A stretch of 64,000 nucleotides of DNA from Dermacentor variabilis (lineage: Eukaryota > Arthropoda > Arachnida > Ixodida > Ixodidae), in assembly GCF_050947875.1 (NCBI RefSeq), contig NC_134574.1, forward strand, positions 154,716,051 through 154,780,050, written 5' to 3'. Of this stretch, positions 37,226-48,863 are shown in pieces. Numbering within the stretch: the stretch's first letter is position 1; each line of letters begins with the position of its first letter. Under the pieces are notes generated by a model that was not told the DNA's origin, searched no databases, and saw only the letters and a list, made by a program, of their open reading frames with translations. The position numbers and the translations under genes are program-made.

Positions 37226-37479
37226 ATTTTCTTTTGTTCATTGAAGATTCGCGGTGAACGAGGCTAGGCCCACATTTTTAGACTCACTACATTCGTTATC
37301 GGCCAAGATTCTTAGGCTAGACTGCACCATCTTCGGGATCACGGTCCATATATTTGGTTGCATAGTTAGATAGCCGGAAAGAAAACTGGTCTGACAATGC
37401 AGATAATCCTATTCGTATTAAAAGAAAACCGGAGCCTAGAAGATAGGAGAGAGGTCATTTATTTTGTGATAGCTACTGT

Positions 37480-38080
37480 GTGCTAAAGTACAAACAAATT
37501 GAAATCAATATACGGCGATACGCCGAGTACCAAGTTTGCGTGACTTGACTTTATTGAAAGGTTTTGCAAAGCTTATAATTTATACTTTCATAATCTTCTT
37601 TGAAGTTGTTGCAAATAACTTACTGGTAAAGCCTAAATTATATATATATGTGTTTACACACACGTTGTGCAGTGTTAAGCATATGCATCCCTTCCGAAAT
37701 CAAATCGAACAGCGTTATACATGCAGCACGCGCTGAACTGCAAGATCGGTGACTTACAGCTCAGCGCGTGCTGCATGTATCACGCTGTTCGATTTGACAT
37801 GCGTAGATTTACCCGAATTACTTTAGACTATCTTAATTCCTTTAGAGTATATTTAGACACCATCTAAATTGTTGTAAGCATACTTCTACGCATTTCTTGA
37901 TTGTTCTTCGTAGGCTACGATATGATAGGCGAATAAATTACTTGTAACAACTTGAACAAGATTATGAGAGTATAAATTATAAGCTTTATATAGCTTTTCT
38001 ATGAAGTTCAGGTACGCAAACTTGCTACTCGGCGTATCGTCGCATTATTTTGTTTTGAATTTCTTTGTGCTTTAACATGC
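37480..38080. mobile_element. Foldback element, two ~260-310 bp arms
   Basis: The inner arms 37702-37736 and 37761-37795 pair with one mismatch in 35 bp around a 24-nt loop. Further out GCTTATAATTTATACTTTCA (37571 on) pairs with the 37960-37987 region, and GATACGCCGAGTA.CAAGTTTGCG (about 37517-37541) pairs with 38013-38039. The outermost TGTGCTAAAGTAC pairs with about 38063-38080. The arms are diverged and of unequal length. It is non-coding. A CA microsatellite begins just beyond the right arm. Confidence 0.88.
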
Positions 38081-38086
38081 ACTACC

Positions 38087-38223
<137 letters not shown>

Positions 38224-39389
38224 TCTCTCGGCTTCGGTTTATATATATGACGTAAGTGTTCTGTGGGTCTAGTGGCTGATAAATCGTAAGTGCCAGGCGC
38301 ACGTGCAAAAAGAAGATTGAGTTCGTCGATTCGGCCGGGGACCGGCCTTTCAACCGAAGCGTCGAAATAAATGCTTGTTTTGTACGTGCGCCTGGTAATT
38401 CTTAGGCTTTTTATATATACGTATATGTACACAACCTTTCAAAGCGAAGTTTCCTTTGGCCTCTTGTGCCGACTTCCCGGGCGCTGCTTCATGGTCTTGG
38501 CGCACGCGCCGCTGGGTTTCTTGAAACACCACCAGATGGCGCTCGCCTCCGCGCACCAGCGTTTCACGGTTTGTGCGTATTGCACGTGTTGTGCTTGCCT
38601 TCCTATGCGACAAAAATGCAAGGTGCTGGGCTTGGAGGTCGCGTTCCGGGCTGTCACGGTGTGAACATTACAATCGCGTCCATAGCCTGAAGAGAGCGCG
38701 CTTTGAGCTGACGTCTCAACAGCGTGCCGCGGCCACGTATGCAGGAGGAGCACCTAAAAGCGCGCCAGCAAAACGGCTCCATGGCGTGCACTCACCGTCG
38801 AGGACGCCCAGGCCCGAAAGAAGCGTCGCGCGGAACAGGAGCGTCTTCGCTACGCACCGAAACGTGGTGCAGACCGCTAATGTGTACATACAATGTGTAC
38901 ATACAATGTGTACGTACAATTTTATAAGAATTGATTGAATTAAGTACTTACAGCCCCATAATTCAATTAAAGAATAACACTTCTGCCACGATGCGATGTG
39001 CCATGTGAGGCAATGATAATGCTCAACCCTCTCGCGGAGATTATGAGCAATGACGCACAACAACGCCGGGCGCGAACACGTCTCCCTCTGCGTTCTGTGG
39101 GCCACGCAGACAAACAGCAGCGGTGCACGCGAGGTAACGTTTTACATCAACTCGCCACTCCCGTTTTGTACTAAACGCTGAAGAAATTACACATCCGGCA
39201 CCAACACCACTACTAGCTATAGTCATTCAAAGCAGACAGCATACAAAGTTTCGCTTATATCGATTCCCACAGTGCGTGGGATCCGCCAGTCTTTTTTTTT
39301 TACTTTGCCTAGTTGCATAATTATTCAAGATTAATTAAGCTACTTCTCAAGTGTTAAATTTAGGGCAATACTTGAAATTGGTAAAGCTG

Positions 39390-39537
39390 TAGAATATCCA
39401 ATGAAACGCCTCATTCTGCAGCCTCTACTGGGGATGAGAAGAGCGCTCCGCCGTCGCACACTTTAGAATATCCAATGAAACATCTCATTCTGCAGCGTCT
39501 ACCGGGGATGAGAAGAGCGCTCCGCCGTCGCACACTT
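39390..39537 (+). repeat. 74-bp tandem duplication
   Basis: Unit 1 (39390-39463) and unit 2 (39464-39537) begin TAGAATATCCAATGAAAC and end GCCGTCGCACACTT. They differ at only about four positions, so the duplication is recent. Confidence 0.9.
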
Positions 39538-39639
39538 ATTAGCAGAAACACAAAGCAGCATCTAGGGAACGAAGTAGACCGTGGACGGCGGATTTCTCCC
39601 CACGTTGCGGGGAGGAGTCTCCCCAGTTCCGAGAATGGG

Positions 39640-39800
39640 GAAGGAGGTGCACGCGTCGCAGCAAGAAAGGAGATTCTTGTTGTTGGGTAGGAAAAATTGG
39701 GGTAAAGTACAACGCAGTAACTGTCTCTCAGCAGAGGACACCTCAACCGCGCGGCGCGCGCTCTAGAGACAGAGAAAGGGAGAGAGACAGGTTTGACGGG
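39640..39800 (+). mobile_element. Internal fragment of the GGAT-tailed family, plus orientation
   Basis: GAAAAATTGGGGTAAAGTAC, CTCTCAGCAGAGGACACCTC and AACCGCGC match the reverse complement of 41290-41375 in the longer minus-strand copy. Confidence 0.65.
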
Positions 39801-40924
39801 AAAGGTCATTCTCTGCTTCCCTGCAGGGAGCACGGTTCAGCGCCCGGGCGAGGTGCGACAGGCAGCAGCGAGAGCGGCGGAAGCTCCCCTCTCCGCGCGA
39901 CCTTTCAGCTAGCGCGCGCGTAATCGTCACATGATAGCCACGCGAGGAGGCCGCTTCTGAGATACCGGCATGCGCGCACATCCCCGCAGACATGGCAACA
40001 CAAACAAACGACTGATAATTGACGCAAACGCACCGGCGCTCATCTCTTCGAAGGAGGTATTCCGGTTGCGAGCGAGGTGACGTCACGCCGCCTGCAGCGC
40101 AGCTGCAGCTGCTGCGGGTACAGGTCGGGGATTCCCACGAAACGCTTCAGATCGTGCAGAACATGCCTCTCGAAATGCGACACGCGGCATGAAGGGAATA
40201 GAGAGAGAAAGAAAGAAGCACACGCATACGCACATATCCAACGCAGTGTTGAAATCTAAACGACGCGAAGCTCGTTTGAGTTAGCGAGGTACACAGCTAC
40301 AGCAGCGGCTGCAAATGGCACGAGCCCAGCCTCGTCGTCTGCAGTTGTTAGCCGTCTGCGTCAGGAAGACGAAAGCGAAGCGTGGCGCTTGTCGAGGGAA
40401 GAATGTCGAGAGGTCTATGGGGGCGACAGATATGTAAATACCATGTGACTAAGCGTCGCGGCACGCGTGCGCGATAGATTTAAATGACGTTATTCGCCTT
40501 CCATTCAAACCTCCAGACTTCAAGAAAAAGTACCCTTGCATACCGGCAGCAGTGATCACGCCAAGGTCACGCGCACGGACAGCATAAACCTTAAGACGAA
40601 GACGGCTGGCAGCGCAAGCTGGTCACTTGGAAGTGAATTTTCATTTGAACAGCGCTGATCCTTCCTGTGCTTGCGCGCCTCTCTGTCTTCGTATTTTCGC
40701 CGTTGAATATGCCGCGCCAACTTCGTAGGGGAAGGGCTTCACCGACCTTGCGAACGAAGTACCGGCCACCTCACCAGAACCCCCTCTCCTTCAGAATACC
40801 AGGAAAGGCCGAACGCCGCACAAGAAGCTCTGCTTTTTTTTTTTTTTAGCGCCACAAATGCAGAGGCCGTCGCCTATGCAGGATGGCCGAGAGCCTAGCC
40901 ACCTTCCGCGTCCGAGGCGTCTTG

Positions 40925-41400
40925 GTGCTGTTGATAGATGGCGGCTACACCCTTTGTAACGGGCGGCGGCTGGCGCGACCTAGCCTTTTGCTCCCACTCC
41001 TATCTTTTTTTTCTTTATATCCCCATCTCCTCAAACTACTTTTCACTCCCTTCCTCCCCCCAAATAAGTATCTAAGATAGCATAGAAAACATTAGCTTCC
41101 CGATTTATGGTATTATCTCTTCCTTGACTTCCTCCACCAATCCTCTAGCCTCCCCTTCGTTACTTCCACTCTTTTCTCGTCTATTTGCCCTCGTTCCCAG
41201 GGAAAACCTAATGCCCTTTCCATATCTGTCACTGTTACCTCAGCCAGAGTTGGGCGATGCTGTTGACTCCTTCCTTTCATTCCCTCTCCCTCTTGTGCAG
41301 CGCGGTTGAGGTTTCCTCTACTGAGAGGCCAGTTACAGCGCTGCACTTTACCCCAATTTTTCCTCCACAGGAATCTCCTGCGACCGATGGATTCATTTGC
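40925..41400 (-). mobile_element. GGAT-tailed family, longest copy, with coding remnant
   Basis: The 3' part (40930-41060) resembles other copies: GATGGCGGCTACACCCTTTG, TAACGGGCGGCGGCTGGCGC. Upstream on the minus strand an open frame of about 100 codons (41418 to 41116) includes GRRRFLWRKNWGKVQRCNWP, TLAEVTVTDMERALGFPWER and KGRLEDWWRKSRK. RLE.WW.KS is also readable in the copies at 28647 and, on the plus strand, at 46735. I do not recognise the protein; it is probably a retroposon-encoded segment. Confidence 0.6.
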
Positions 41401-43198
41401 AGACCTATCGCTTAACACGTGACGTGCGAAACGCTCTTCCGTGCAGGGCGAATGGTTTCCCTGTCCACCACAGGGCGTGCCGTTATGCTTCGCCGCATGC
41501 TTACCGTACCAGCGCCGATACCTCTAGCCCCCTTGACCTTCCGTCCGAGCCATTCCTTCGAGTTCATGCTGGCCTTCTCGGTGCTTTCCGTGGCTCTGCT
41601 TCTGGCAAGTGAACAGTCGTTGCGGTGGGATCAACCTACCAAACACACGATACCACCAGCTTTCCGTTTCAGCCGTGCTTTAGGAACGACGCCTCCGTGG
41701 CGAGGAAGTGTTCGAGGAAAGGGAATGCAGGGACGTGAATAAGGATAAGGAAAGAAGCGGGGAACATGGTGATTCGCTTGCGCTTGTATTGCATGTTCCG
41801 GTTGAGGGACATCTGCCGCTTCGTGAACGGTCTTTTCTTTAACTCCTGGCGTATAACAGAAGTTTCTGACGGGGCCTGGTTGGGGCGTTTTGCAGCACCC
41901 GAAAGACTTTCATGACCGCCGAGTGTCAGTGAGCTTTAGTGCGCGACCCCATAAGCCCGCCAGACTTGTGCGTGTACTTAAGCCGTTCGTCAAATATGCA
42001 ATAGCGTTTTTTTAAAGGGAAACATTCCTGGCACTAATCGTCCACTTTGCGGATAGCTGTGGTCTTGGTAACTGTTTGAGGGAAGGAACTAGCTCCCGGC
42101 GGAAGGAGCATTCTTTAATGTAAGGGATATATGGTAATGATGGACACATTCTTTGTATTATTTTTCCCCGGAGCCCAGCGTGATTGATTCCTTTTGTGTG
42201 TGAGGTCAAGAAACTGCCGAAGGTACTCCCTACGTGCGAGCGATGACTCAACAAAAGCCTAGTTTCAGAGGAACAGAGTTCTAGCTGGGCGATATGCTCG
42301 GGACGGTGGGACGGAGCTTCTACAAGTTCAAGATAGTGTTGAGATTCGAAGTTTAGAACATCACCTACGTAGCAAGGTAGAATGATGTTTCCACAAGCAT
42401 TCTGTGATTTCTCCGTGCAGTTACGTCGATGAAGCTGTTGGACTTGGTCAGCGCGATTTGATGGGCTAGTTCGCCCGACGTACGAAGGAAGCAGCGCAGG
42501 AAGGCTCGCGCTAACCACGGAGCTACCGCAACGGAAGCCATTCAGGTGAATTCAGATCCAGGAAACTGTTTCAGAGGGGTAAATTCTTTGGTCGTCAGAG
42601 ATCAACTGCATTTTGTTGATGCGATCGATTCCGTCAAGGTCCTTGCTTTTCCCGCGGGGAGGATATAGCAATAGATTGGTCCGACCTCGCGTCTCCTTCG
42701 GGGCACAAGTGTTCGAGGTCTGCAGAGAGATTTTCACGTCGGTCCATGTCGGGTGATGTGACTTAGTGCAACAAAAACGCGTGCAGCAGTCTTCACTGAG
42801 AGATGGTCTGGAACACCTAACTGGGCCTGTGCCATCAGCAGTGCTGCAAGATCGTGCATCTTCTAGCATCCTCCTAATACGTCCTCATCATCAGCCATCC
42901 CTTCTAATTAATTTCCCTTTTCCCCACATGACAAGTAGCACGCTAGAGCACACCGACTCAGGTCGGCATCTCTGCCTTTCCGCGAGTACAATTTCTCTCT
43001 CTCTCTCTTGCTACAGGCTCTCGAACATTCCGTTGGTCTGCTCCGTTGCTGCCATGGCGACATTCTACCTTTGTCCCTCCTATCTATCTTCCCCGCCCCA
43101 CTGGCGCTGAGCCGTGCTCCCGCAAGGGTTGCAGAAGATAGTGCGAGCCTTTCCTCCTCCCCGCAAGAACCACTTCTCTCTCTCTCCTCGTGTCGCAG

Positions 43199-43309
43199 GT
43201 GCAGCTGCAGATGGATCAGCCGCTGGCCGCCGTGGAGGCGTACAGGCGCGGCTTGGACAAGTTCCCCAACGAGGCCGCCCTCGTGGCGCCCATGGCGCGC
43301 GTCTACGAG
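43199..43309 (+). CDS. TTC8: TTC8/BBS8, exon 5 (TPR)
   Basis: Acceptor GTCGCAG after a CT-rich tract, 37 codons, phase 0, donor GAG|GTACGT. Peptide: VQLQMDQPLAAVEAYRRGLD then KFPNEAALVAPMARVYE. It aligns with human VYVSLDQPVTALNLFKQGLD and KFPGEVTLLCGIARIYE. Confidence 0.93.
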
Positions 43310-43379
43310 GTACGTACACATCGTGGCCGCCACTGCGTTGCATACGCAGGGTGCGCGCGCGCGCGTACGCGTGCCGATG

Positions 43380-43790
43380 ATGGTGGGGGTGGTAGAAACA
43401 TTTTATTCAAGAAGTTAATGAGAGAGTTGCTTGCTGTGCGCCTGAGTGGCAGCCCCTATTCCGGGACGCCATTGGAGATGGCCGCTGCCCGGGCGCGCGC
43501 CACCAAGGAACGCTGAGCTTCCAAGGTATACAGCAGCCGAGCAGGTACTCCTCCCAAGCCTCTCTAGTAGGGATGGGGAAAGGAGATGAAAAGGAACGTG
43601 GAGCTGCGGGGCACGAAGCCACAACGTGAAAGGTATCGGCGAGCACCTGACAAGTCGGGCACGTGCCTGAGATTTCCGGCATGAAGTGGCGGGCGACCGC
43701 CGGACTAAGGAAAGTATTGGTCTGAAGGCGGCGTAGAAGTCGTTCGTCCGCTTTCGCCAAACCGCGTGCAGGGTTAGGGTATGTCGCTGC
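43380..43790 (-). mobile_element. LINE 3'-end fragment between TTC8 exons 5 and 6
   Basis: The minus strand encodes a 117-residue open C-terminus of an ORF2 protein: ADERLLRRLQTNTFLSPAVA, RHFMPEISGTCPTCQVLADT, FHVVASCPAAP, and WEEYLLGC. The C..C...H...C pattern is typical of the zinc-finger tail of non-LTR ORF2. An AATAAA (reversed TTTATT near 43401) and CACC/CATC-rich tail follow. It is severely 5'-truncated and its upstream limit lies about 25 bp from the next TTC8 exon. Confidence 0.85.
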
Positions 43791-43810
43791 AGCGCGCGCC
43801 GTGCTCGCAG

Positions 43811-43950
43811 GGCCTGCACGACCTGCAGCGCTCGGCCAAGCTGTACCGGGAGCTGCTGTCGCAGGACGCTGTGCACGTGGAGGCCATCGCCTGCGTTGCC
43901 ACGCACCACTTCTACGCCGACCAGCCGGAGATGGCGCTCAGGTTCTACAG
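43811..43950 (+). CDS. TTC8: TTC8/BBS8, exon 6 (TPR)
   Basis: Acceptor GCTCGCAG, donor ACAG|GTACGC, 140 nt, ends in phase 2 (AG|). Peptide: GLHDLQRSAKLYRELLSQDA, VHVEAIACVATHHFYADQPE, MALRFYR. It is close to human YYKEVLKQDNTHVEAIACIG and SNHFYSDQPEIALRFYR. Confidence 0.95.
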
Positions 43951-44039
43951 GTACGCGGGTTCGCCGCCGGGGGCGCTGATGTGACTCGGACTCGGTCGTT
44001 ATCACTTAACTCAACTTTTTTTATGTTAACAGCTGCACG

Positions 44040-44320
44040 AGTACTTGTCAAGATATCACTTGGATCCCAACTACTACGGTTGCTACTTTACAACTGGTCA
44101 AAGTTCCAGTTGGAATCCAAATGGAACCACTCGCTTCCAGTAGAACTGGTGATGGTTCCAGTTGGGATCCCAATTGAAACCAGTTGCTGCCCAGTTGGCT
44201 TGTAACTGGAACCAGTTGCATCCCAGTTGATCTCTGACCAGTTGGTTTTCTACTGGAACCAGTTGGTCCCAGCTAATGCCAGTTGAAATCAGTTGGATTC
44301 CAGTTGAATATTTTCACATG
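44040..44320. repeat. Irregular CCAGTTG repeat cluster
   Basis: About eleven CCAGTTG or CAGTTGG words, with interspersed AACTGG, occur in 280 bp, many as CCAGTTGGNATCC. Spacing is irregular (roughly 13-30 bp) and the words are part of the self-complementary AACTGGNNCCAGTT. It is not a simple satellite. Confidence 0.8.
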
Positions 44321-45771
44321 GGTGCCGACGCGCATATAGCGACGGGTAGGAAGACGGATGGTACAGATAAATGAACGACGAGTTCTCACAGGAGGCCTGT
44401 AAAAAGAAAAGTCAACACGGCCTTAACTATGTACATCTTTTCACACTGTGGCGAACCAACAGCGCTATCGCACCTTCTCGCCACCACACAGCAGATTCGA
44501 AACGGAGACGCCCGTATGGCCGGCTTAATTCGTTGCCCTCAGTATGAGCAGAGTCCTTTAATATACCCTGGCATGAGCGAGAGGATTGCGGGTGATCGTA
44601 TGGGATGCCGCAGAAAACAGTGCGACACACCAGTGGAACGAGCCTGGATGACAAACTTCGAGCACTCTTAAACACCATTGGTCCCTCGGTCCGAACCAGG
44701 GAGCGAGAACCTTTCTCCGCGGTCCGGACCACTCAGCGAAGGTGAGACTTAAAAAAAAAAATAAAAATAAAACATGACCAAAGATCGTCGTGGGACGCGG
44801 TGCTGATGGTCCGTGGTGCAAACGGCAAATCGCAGCATTCCTGGACATGGATATGCCTCGGTTGTGCGCTTGTCACGTGACAGGCTTGCTCCGAAGCCTG
44901 GATTCCAGCCAACGTCTCAGCGGAGAAAGTGCGCGAGGAGTCTTTAATTTTGTCCGGAGAAAGTTGTCGGCCACGCGGAGAAACGGAATTCGATCTTCGT
45001 TCATACTCAACGGCGGACAACGAGAGGTCGCTGAAAATTCGAATTCGCACACCCCTAGGGTTCAGTCCGGGTTAACTGTGTTCACATGCGCTTTGGTAAG
45101 CGCAGCGAGTGCGTTAAAAGCCACTTGTGCACTCCGAATCAATGACGTCATGCTACCTTGCCCAACTGCCATAGAATCTAGTCGGAATGCCCCCAAGTAA
45201 GCCGCGCTAATTTTGACGTCAGCACTTTCGTCACGCCGAGCTTGGCAATGGAAATTTCGGGCCTAGTAGCGTGACGTCATAAAGCACAGGGCACAGGCAA
45301 CCGGTCACTATGCAGGCGGACTGACCCAAAGCCAGTCTCAGCCCAACGCCCGCATGCACCGCGGGCCGGCAAGCCTAAATCGTTTCGCAAAATAACTGTT
45401 TCGCTTCGCCCACGGGGTTCGCTGCCTCCATGCAGTGTGCGTCATCTGCACTGTCTTTTTCGGCAAGTTAATTTGAATTCGCATCTAATATATGCAGTGC
45501 GAAAGATGAAACCGCGCCCGTCTTCGCCGTCCCGTCCTTCGCGCTGCATACGTAAAATACTTTTCTTTTCATCACTTTGCTCCACTTGACGAATGCATGC
45601 ATTAACGCTTTAGCGAGCAGCTCCACTAATGCACTGGGTATGTGTCGCTCTTCAATTAACCTCTCGCCAACTTGGGTCACGGTGTGTGGGGCACTAAGTA
45701 TGCGGCAAGCGAGGGAACCTTCCCTATTCTCAGCGTTCGCAGGCGCCGCGGTGCCGCTGCGCTAGGCTTCT

Positions 45772-45917
45772 GGTCTCGGAGGCGACGCGCGGGCTTCGCG
45801 GCAGTGGCACTAGATGGCGCAGCGTGTCCAGAAAGAAGCGCGAGAACGTTTGCACGCACCGGCGCACCGTACATGTCGGAGGCCACGCGCAGGCTTCGCG
45901 GCAGCGGCGCTAGATGG
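45772..45917 (-). repeat. Tandem duplication of the ATCTAGCGG / CCTCCGA module
   Basis: Two reversed units, 45774-45830 and 45870-45920, share TCGGAGGC.ACGCGC.GGCTT, CGCGGCAG.GGC.CTAGATG, GCGC. They are about 96 bp apart. Related to modules at 36418 and 37031. Confidence 0.7.
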
Positions 45918-46019
45918 CGCCGAGTGTTCTTAGGGAAATTTCGACCGGAAAAAAGCTGAAGAGAAAATTTCGAACCACACAGCCACAGGATCAGACGAGG
46001 TTCCCGCTAGGCTGGTTAA

Positions 46020-46850
46020 TGAACTAGAACCACAAAGAAAGGAAGCTCTGTAGAAAGCACTAACAAAAGAACTAGGAAGCGTACCAGCAAGTATGCAACA
46101 TGACAACAGACGTCAAACGCAAAGTCAGAGAGGCTCAGACAACTTCCTGGGTGGCGGAAATTGAAAAGAAACCTGCTATAAAAAAATTATGGGGTATTGC
46201 ATGCCAAAACTACGATTTCTGATTATGAGGCGCGCCGTAGTGAGGGACTCTGGAAATTTTGACCGCCTGGGGGTTCTTTAACGTGCACCTATATCTATGT
46301 ACACGGGTGTTCTCGCATTTCGCCCCCATCGAAATGCGGCTGCCGTGGCCGGGGCTCGATTCCGCGACAACGTGCTTAGCAGCCTAACACCATAGCCACT
46401 AAGCAACCGCGGCGGGTGAAAACCTGCTATGAGCTACTACCTAAGAAATAAAAACGATATCGGGAATGAAACAATTTATGATAACTCAAGGGGAAGCTGT
46501 CAACTTTTTAAAGCGAGATCAGGATGCCGTCGCGTATATAGCTACAATGCGAGGTGTCCAAGGAACAAGAAGCAAGTACTTCGTGCTGTAAAGCTAGGGA
46601 ACTAGGGGACATATATATTTTCATAATGAGAAGATATCTACCCAGCTGTCAGTTTAGGCTCCGCTGGCTTCCTTGAAGCTCTTGGGCTAAGAAATAGCAG
46701 AATAAGAGTAAACATGCCCGCATAGAGCTTAGTAAAAGGCGACTGGAGGCTTGGTGGCAGAAAAGTAAGGAAACCACAAACGACGGAGGCGTACAAAAAC
46801 AAAGTTCCCGTTATTGGGAACTTTGGAAAAGTTTGATGCTGGGAATGTTC
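46020..46850 (+). pseudogene. Transposon ORF remnant interrupted by a SINE
   Basis: Plus-strand pieces in shifting frames include TTSWVAEIEKKPA, resumed after the SINE as KKPAMSYYLRNKNDI, then YDNSRGSCQLFKARSG and, near 46735, KRRLEAWWQKSKETTNDGG. The wording resembles C-terminal parts of tick retrotransposon proteins, and RLE.WW.KS links it to the GGAT-tailed family. Multiple stops show it is dead. Confidence 0.55.
46169..46430 (-). mobile_element. tRNA-derived tick SINE, full length, 11-bp target duplication
   Basis: The SINE occupies about 46180-46419. AAACCTGCTAT flanks it at 46169-46179 and 46420-46430. The minus strand holds box A (GTTGCTTAGTGGCTATGG), box B (GGAATCGAGCCCC, slightly diverged), the full body and an A/T tail. 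It is inserted in the coding remnant described at 46020. Confidence 0.9.
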
Positions 46851-47093
46851 TGTCTCTTAACATATAGGTGGGACATTAGACAAATAAGAGAAATAAAATT
46901 GCCGTGGTTGAACGCGGTTAAAATAAGTTTTTGTCGAGCGATAGCTCGGTTTTGCTCGCTTTGGGAAAGGACGAGACCATTGATTTGCAGAGATTTAACT
47001 TTTTGTTGCAGCAACCACTGCATCTATAATTGCACGACAACACACAGACGCTGCTCGGCGCCGTCGGCGCTCTCTGCGCGAACGCGCAGTGAA

Positions 47094-47345
47094 GGATGGA
47101 TGGATGTTATGAGCGTCCCCTTTGGAACGGGGCGGTGTGTTGCTCCACCAAGCTGTTGCTATTATACTGCCTAATGTCCTACCTAGGTTAAAAAAAAAAG
47201 AACAGAAAAACGCACGATGAATTCCCATAACCAAATTTTCTGACCCCCTATGGCGAACTTTTTTTTTGTACGTCTCCGTTTTTTGTCGTTTTATTCCCTA
47301 CTTTTCTTCCACCACTCTTCCAATCGCCTCCGAGTTACTGTGAAC
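47094..47345 (-). mobile_element. GGAT-tailed repeat family copy
   Basis: GGATGGATGGATGTTATGAG, CGTCCCCTTTGGAACGGGGC, CCTAATGTCCTACCTAGGTT and TTCTTCCACCACTCTTCCAA match 28647-28960 almost throughout. Confidence 0.75.
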
Positions 47346-47679
47346 TGTACCATGCGAAGTTTTATCCGCGGACACTGTACGAGTTGATTCGGCTTCATTT
47401 AGGTCGGTGGAGATATATAGCGTATAGTTCACACTCTGGAAGCCCAGTCGCTCGATGCATTGGCCTAACGAAGAGGCTATAACAAATGAACGGTACAGTG
47501 AACTTGGATGCAGCCAGCGCCTCTAGCGGTGGCGGCACGAAAGACTGACTTTGAACCGCTGTTCGTTGGGCGGGCCAAGCCCCAGTTTGACCTTGGCTGA
47601 GCTTGAAGGTCAGATTTACGGAGCCCGGCGTTTTCTAGGTTTCGTACCTGGAACAGTAGAGCTATCGCTCTAAAAGCTT

Positions 47680-47742
47680 CCTAGCGCAACCCACCGCTCC
47701 GTTTTAAAGGGGACGCTCATAGCGTCCATCCACCCATCCACA
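47680..47742 (+). mobile_element. GGAT-tailed family, inverted 3'-end fragment
   Basis: GCAACCCACCGCTCCGTTTT, AAAGGGGACGCTCATAGCGT and CCATCCACCCATCCA are the reverse of the 47094 copy's start. The two copies face each other about 330 bp apart. Confidence 0.65.
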
Positions 47743-48148
47743 TCCGGTGCGCAAAAGAGGAGTCCCACTGCAGTACACGTCTCATACATATACCTCGTTT
47801 TGATGGTGGCAATACGTTGTGTCGCTATATTGATTCAGTGCTGATGCATTAGCGTCGACAGTCATCGTGGGATGGGTTCTGCCGCAATCCCCCCTCCCCT
47901 TTTAAAGCGAAAGCTTTACTACGCCAGCCAGCGAGCCATTTCGGCTCGTCGCGCCGTATGCCGTATGCCGTGGTCGACGAACGACCTTGCGCCGCCGTTG
48001 CCTAGCAACGCCGCAGCCGCGCTCCCTCAGATGACGCCGCCGTCGCCGCTCGCTCCACCACAGATGTGTTCGCTGGGGTAGAGGGAGAGGAGGTGTCGCC
48101 TCGCGGGGGGTATATTACATGCGCTTTGCCTCAGTGTATTTAGTCGTT

Positions 48149-48266
48149 ATGGAGAGCGCGGAAGAGACGCAACAACGACAGAACGAAGCGAGGAAGAGAC
48201 AACGCGCTCAAGAGACGCCAGAAGAACGCACCGTACGACTCGAGAAGCGTCGTAACGAAGATGCAG
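48149..48266 (+). pseudogene. STPR-like reading frame, 5' part
   Basis: From ATG 48149 the frame reads MESAEETQQRQNEARKRQRA, QETPEERTVRLEKRRNEDA. The RAQETPEERTVRLEKRR pattern resembles the ~23-residue STPR repeat of FMBP-1-type DNA-binding proteins. The frame then runs into the inverted-repeat element at 48267 and stops at 48361. Similar coding resumes beyond that element at 48864. It is probably a copy of a repeat-gene family broken by insertion. The function is unknown. Confidence 0.55.
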
Positions 48267-48863
48267 CTATAGTCGGATACAACTTTAGAAAAAAGGGGGC
48301 GTTTACTCCTCCGACGCGGATGCGCACGAGCATCCACCAATGGGCGCGCACTCTGGACTGACGTCATGATCCAGACGGCCGGTGACCCCGCCGACGGAGA
48401 AGACGGCCGCCCGCGCTTCGAACTGGGCCAAATCGCGTCAGCTCTGTGCTTCAGCGATAAACGCATTGTTTTATATAAGTACTTTTTCAATAGCAACTGA
48501 TTTATTTTAAGCTTGGAAAACGAGTAGTAGATACGCCGTGTACATGCGAACAAGCGCAAAAGCCATGCAGAGCTGCTCTTTCTACTTTTGTGACTTGCAA
48601 TGAAGCTAAAGAGCAGACGACGGGCAGCCTTGTAGAAGGCACGGTGTTATTTTTCTGTCGCTATCCGGCATGTGCTGTAGCACATGAGAGCTCTGCTAAA
48701 CCAGTCATCAAAATACAAAAGTCTTTATTTATACCGAGAAGTGCGCGTTTCAGGAGCACGATTTTTTTAGCGGGACTATTTTAGTCGCGGAGGCACTCGG
48801 CTGTCGCGCTTCGGTCATCTGGGCGGGGCCTCTCCTTTTTTCTAAAGTTGCATCCGACTATAG
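48267..48863. mobile_element. TIR element (597 bp) inserted in the STPR-like frame
   Basis: CTATAGTCGGATACAACTTT(AGAAAAAAGG) at 48267 is inverted at the right end (TCTAAAGTTGCATCCGACTA TAG, to 48863), with one change in about 30 bp. The interior has no transposase. A related end is at 26225. The superfamily cannot be fixed, as the target duplication is unclear. Confidence 0.8.
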
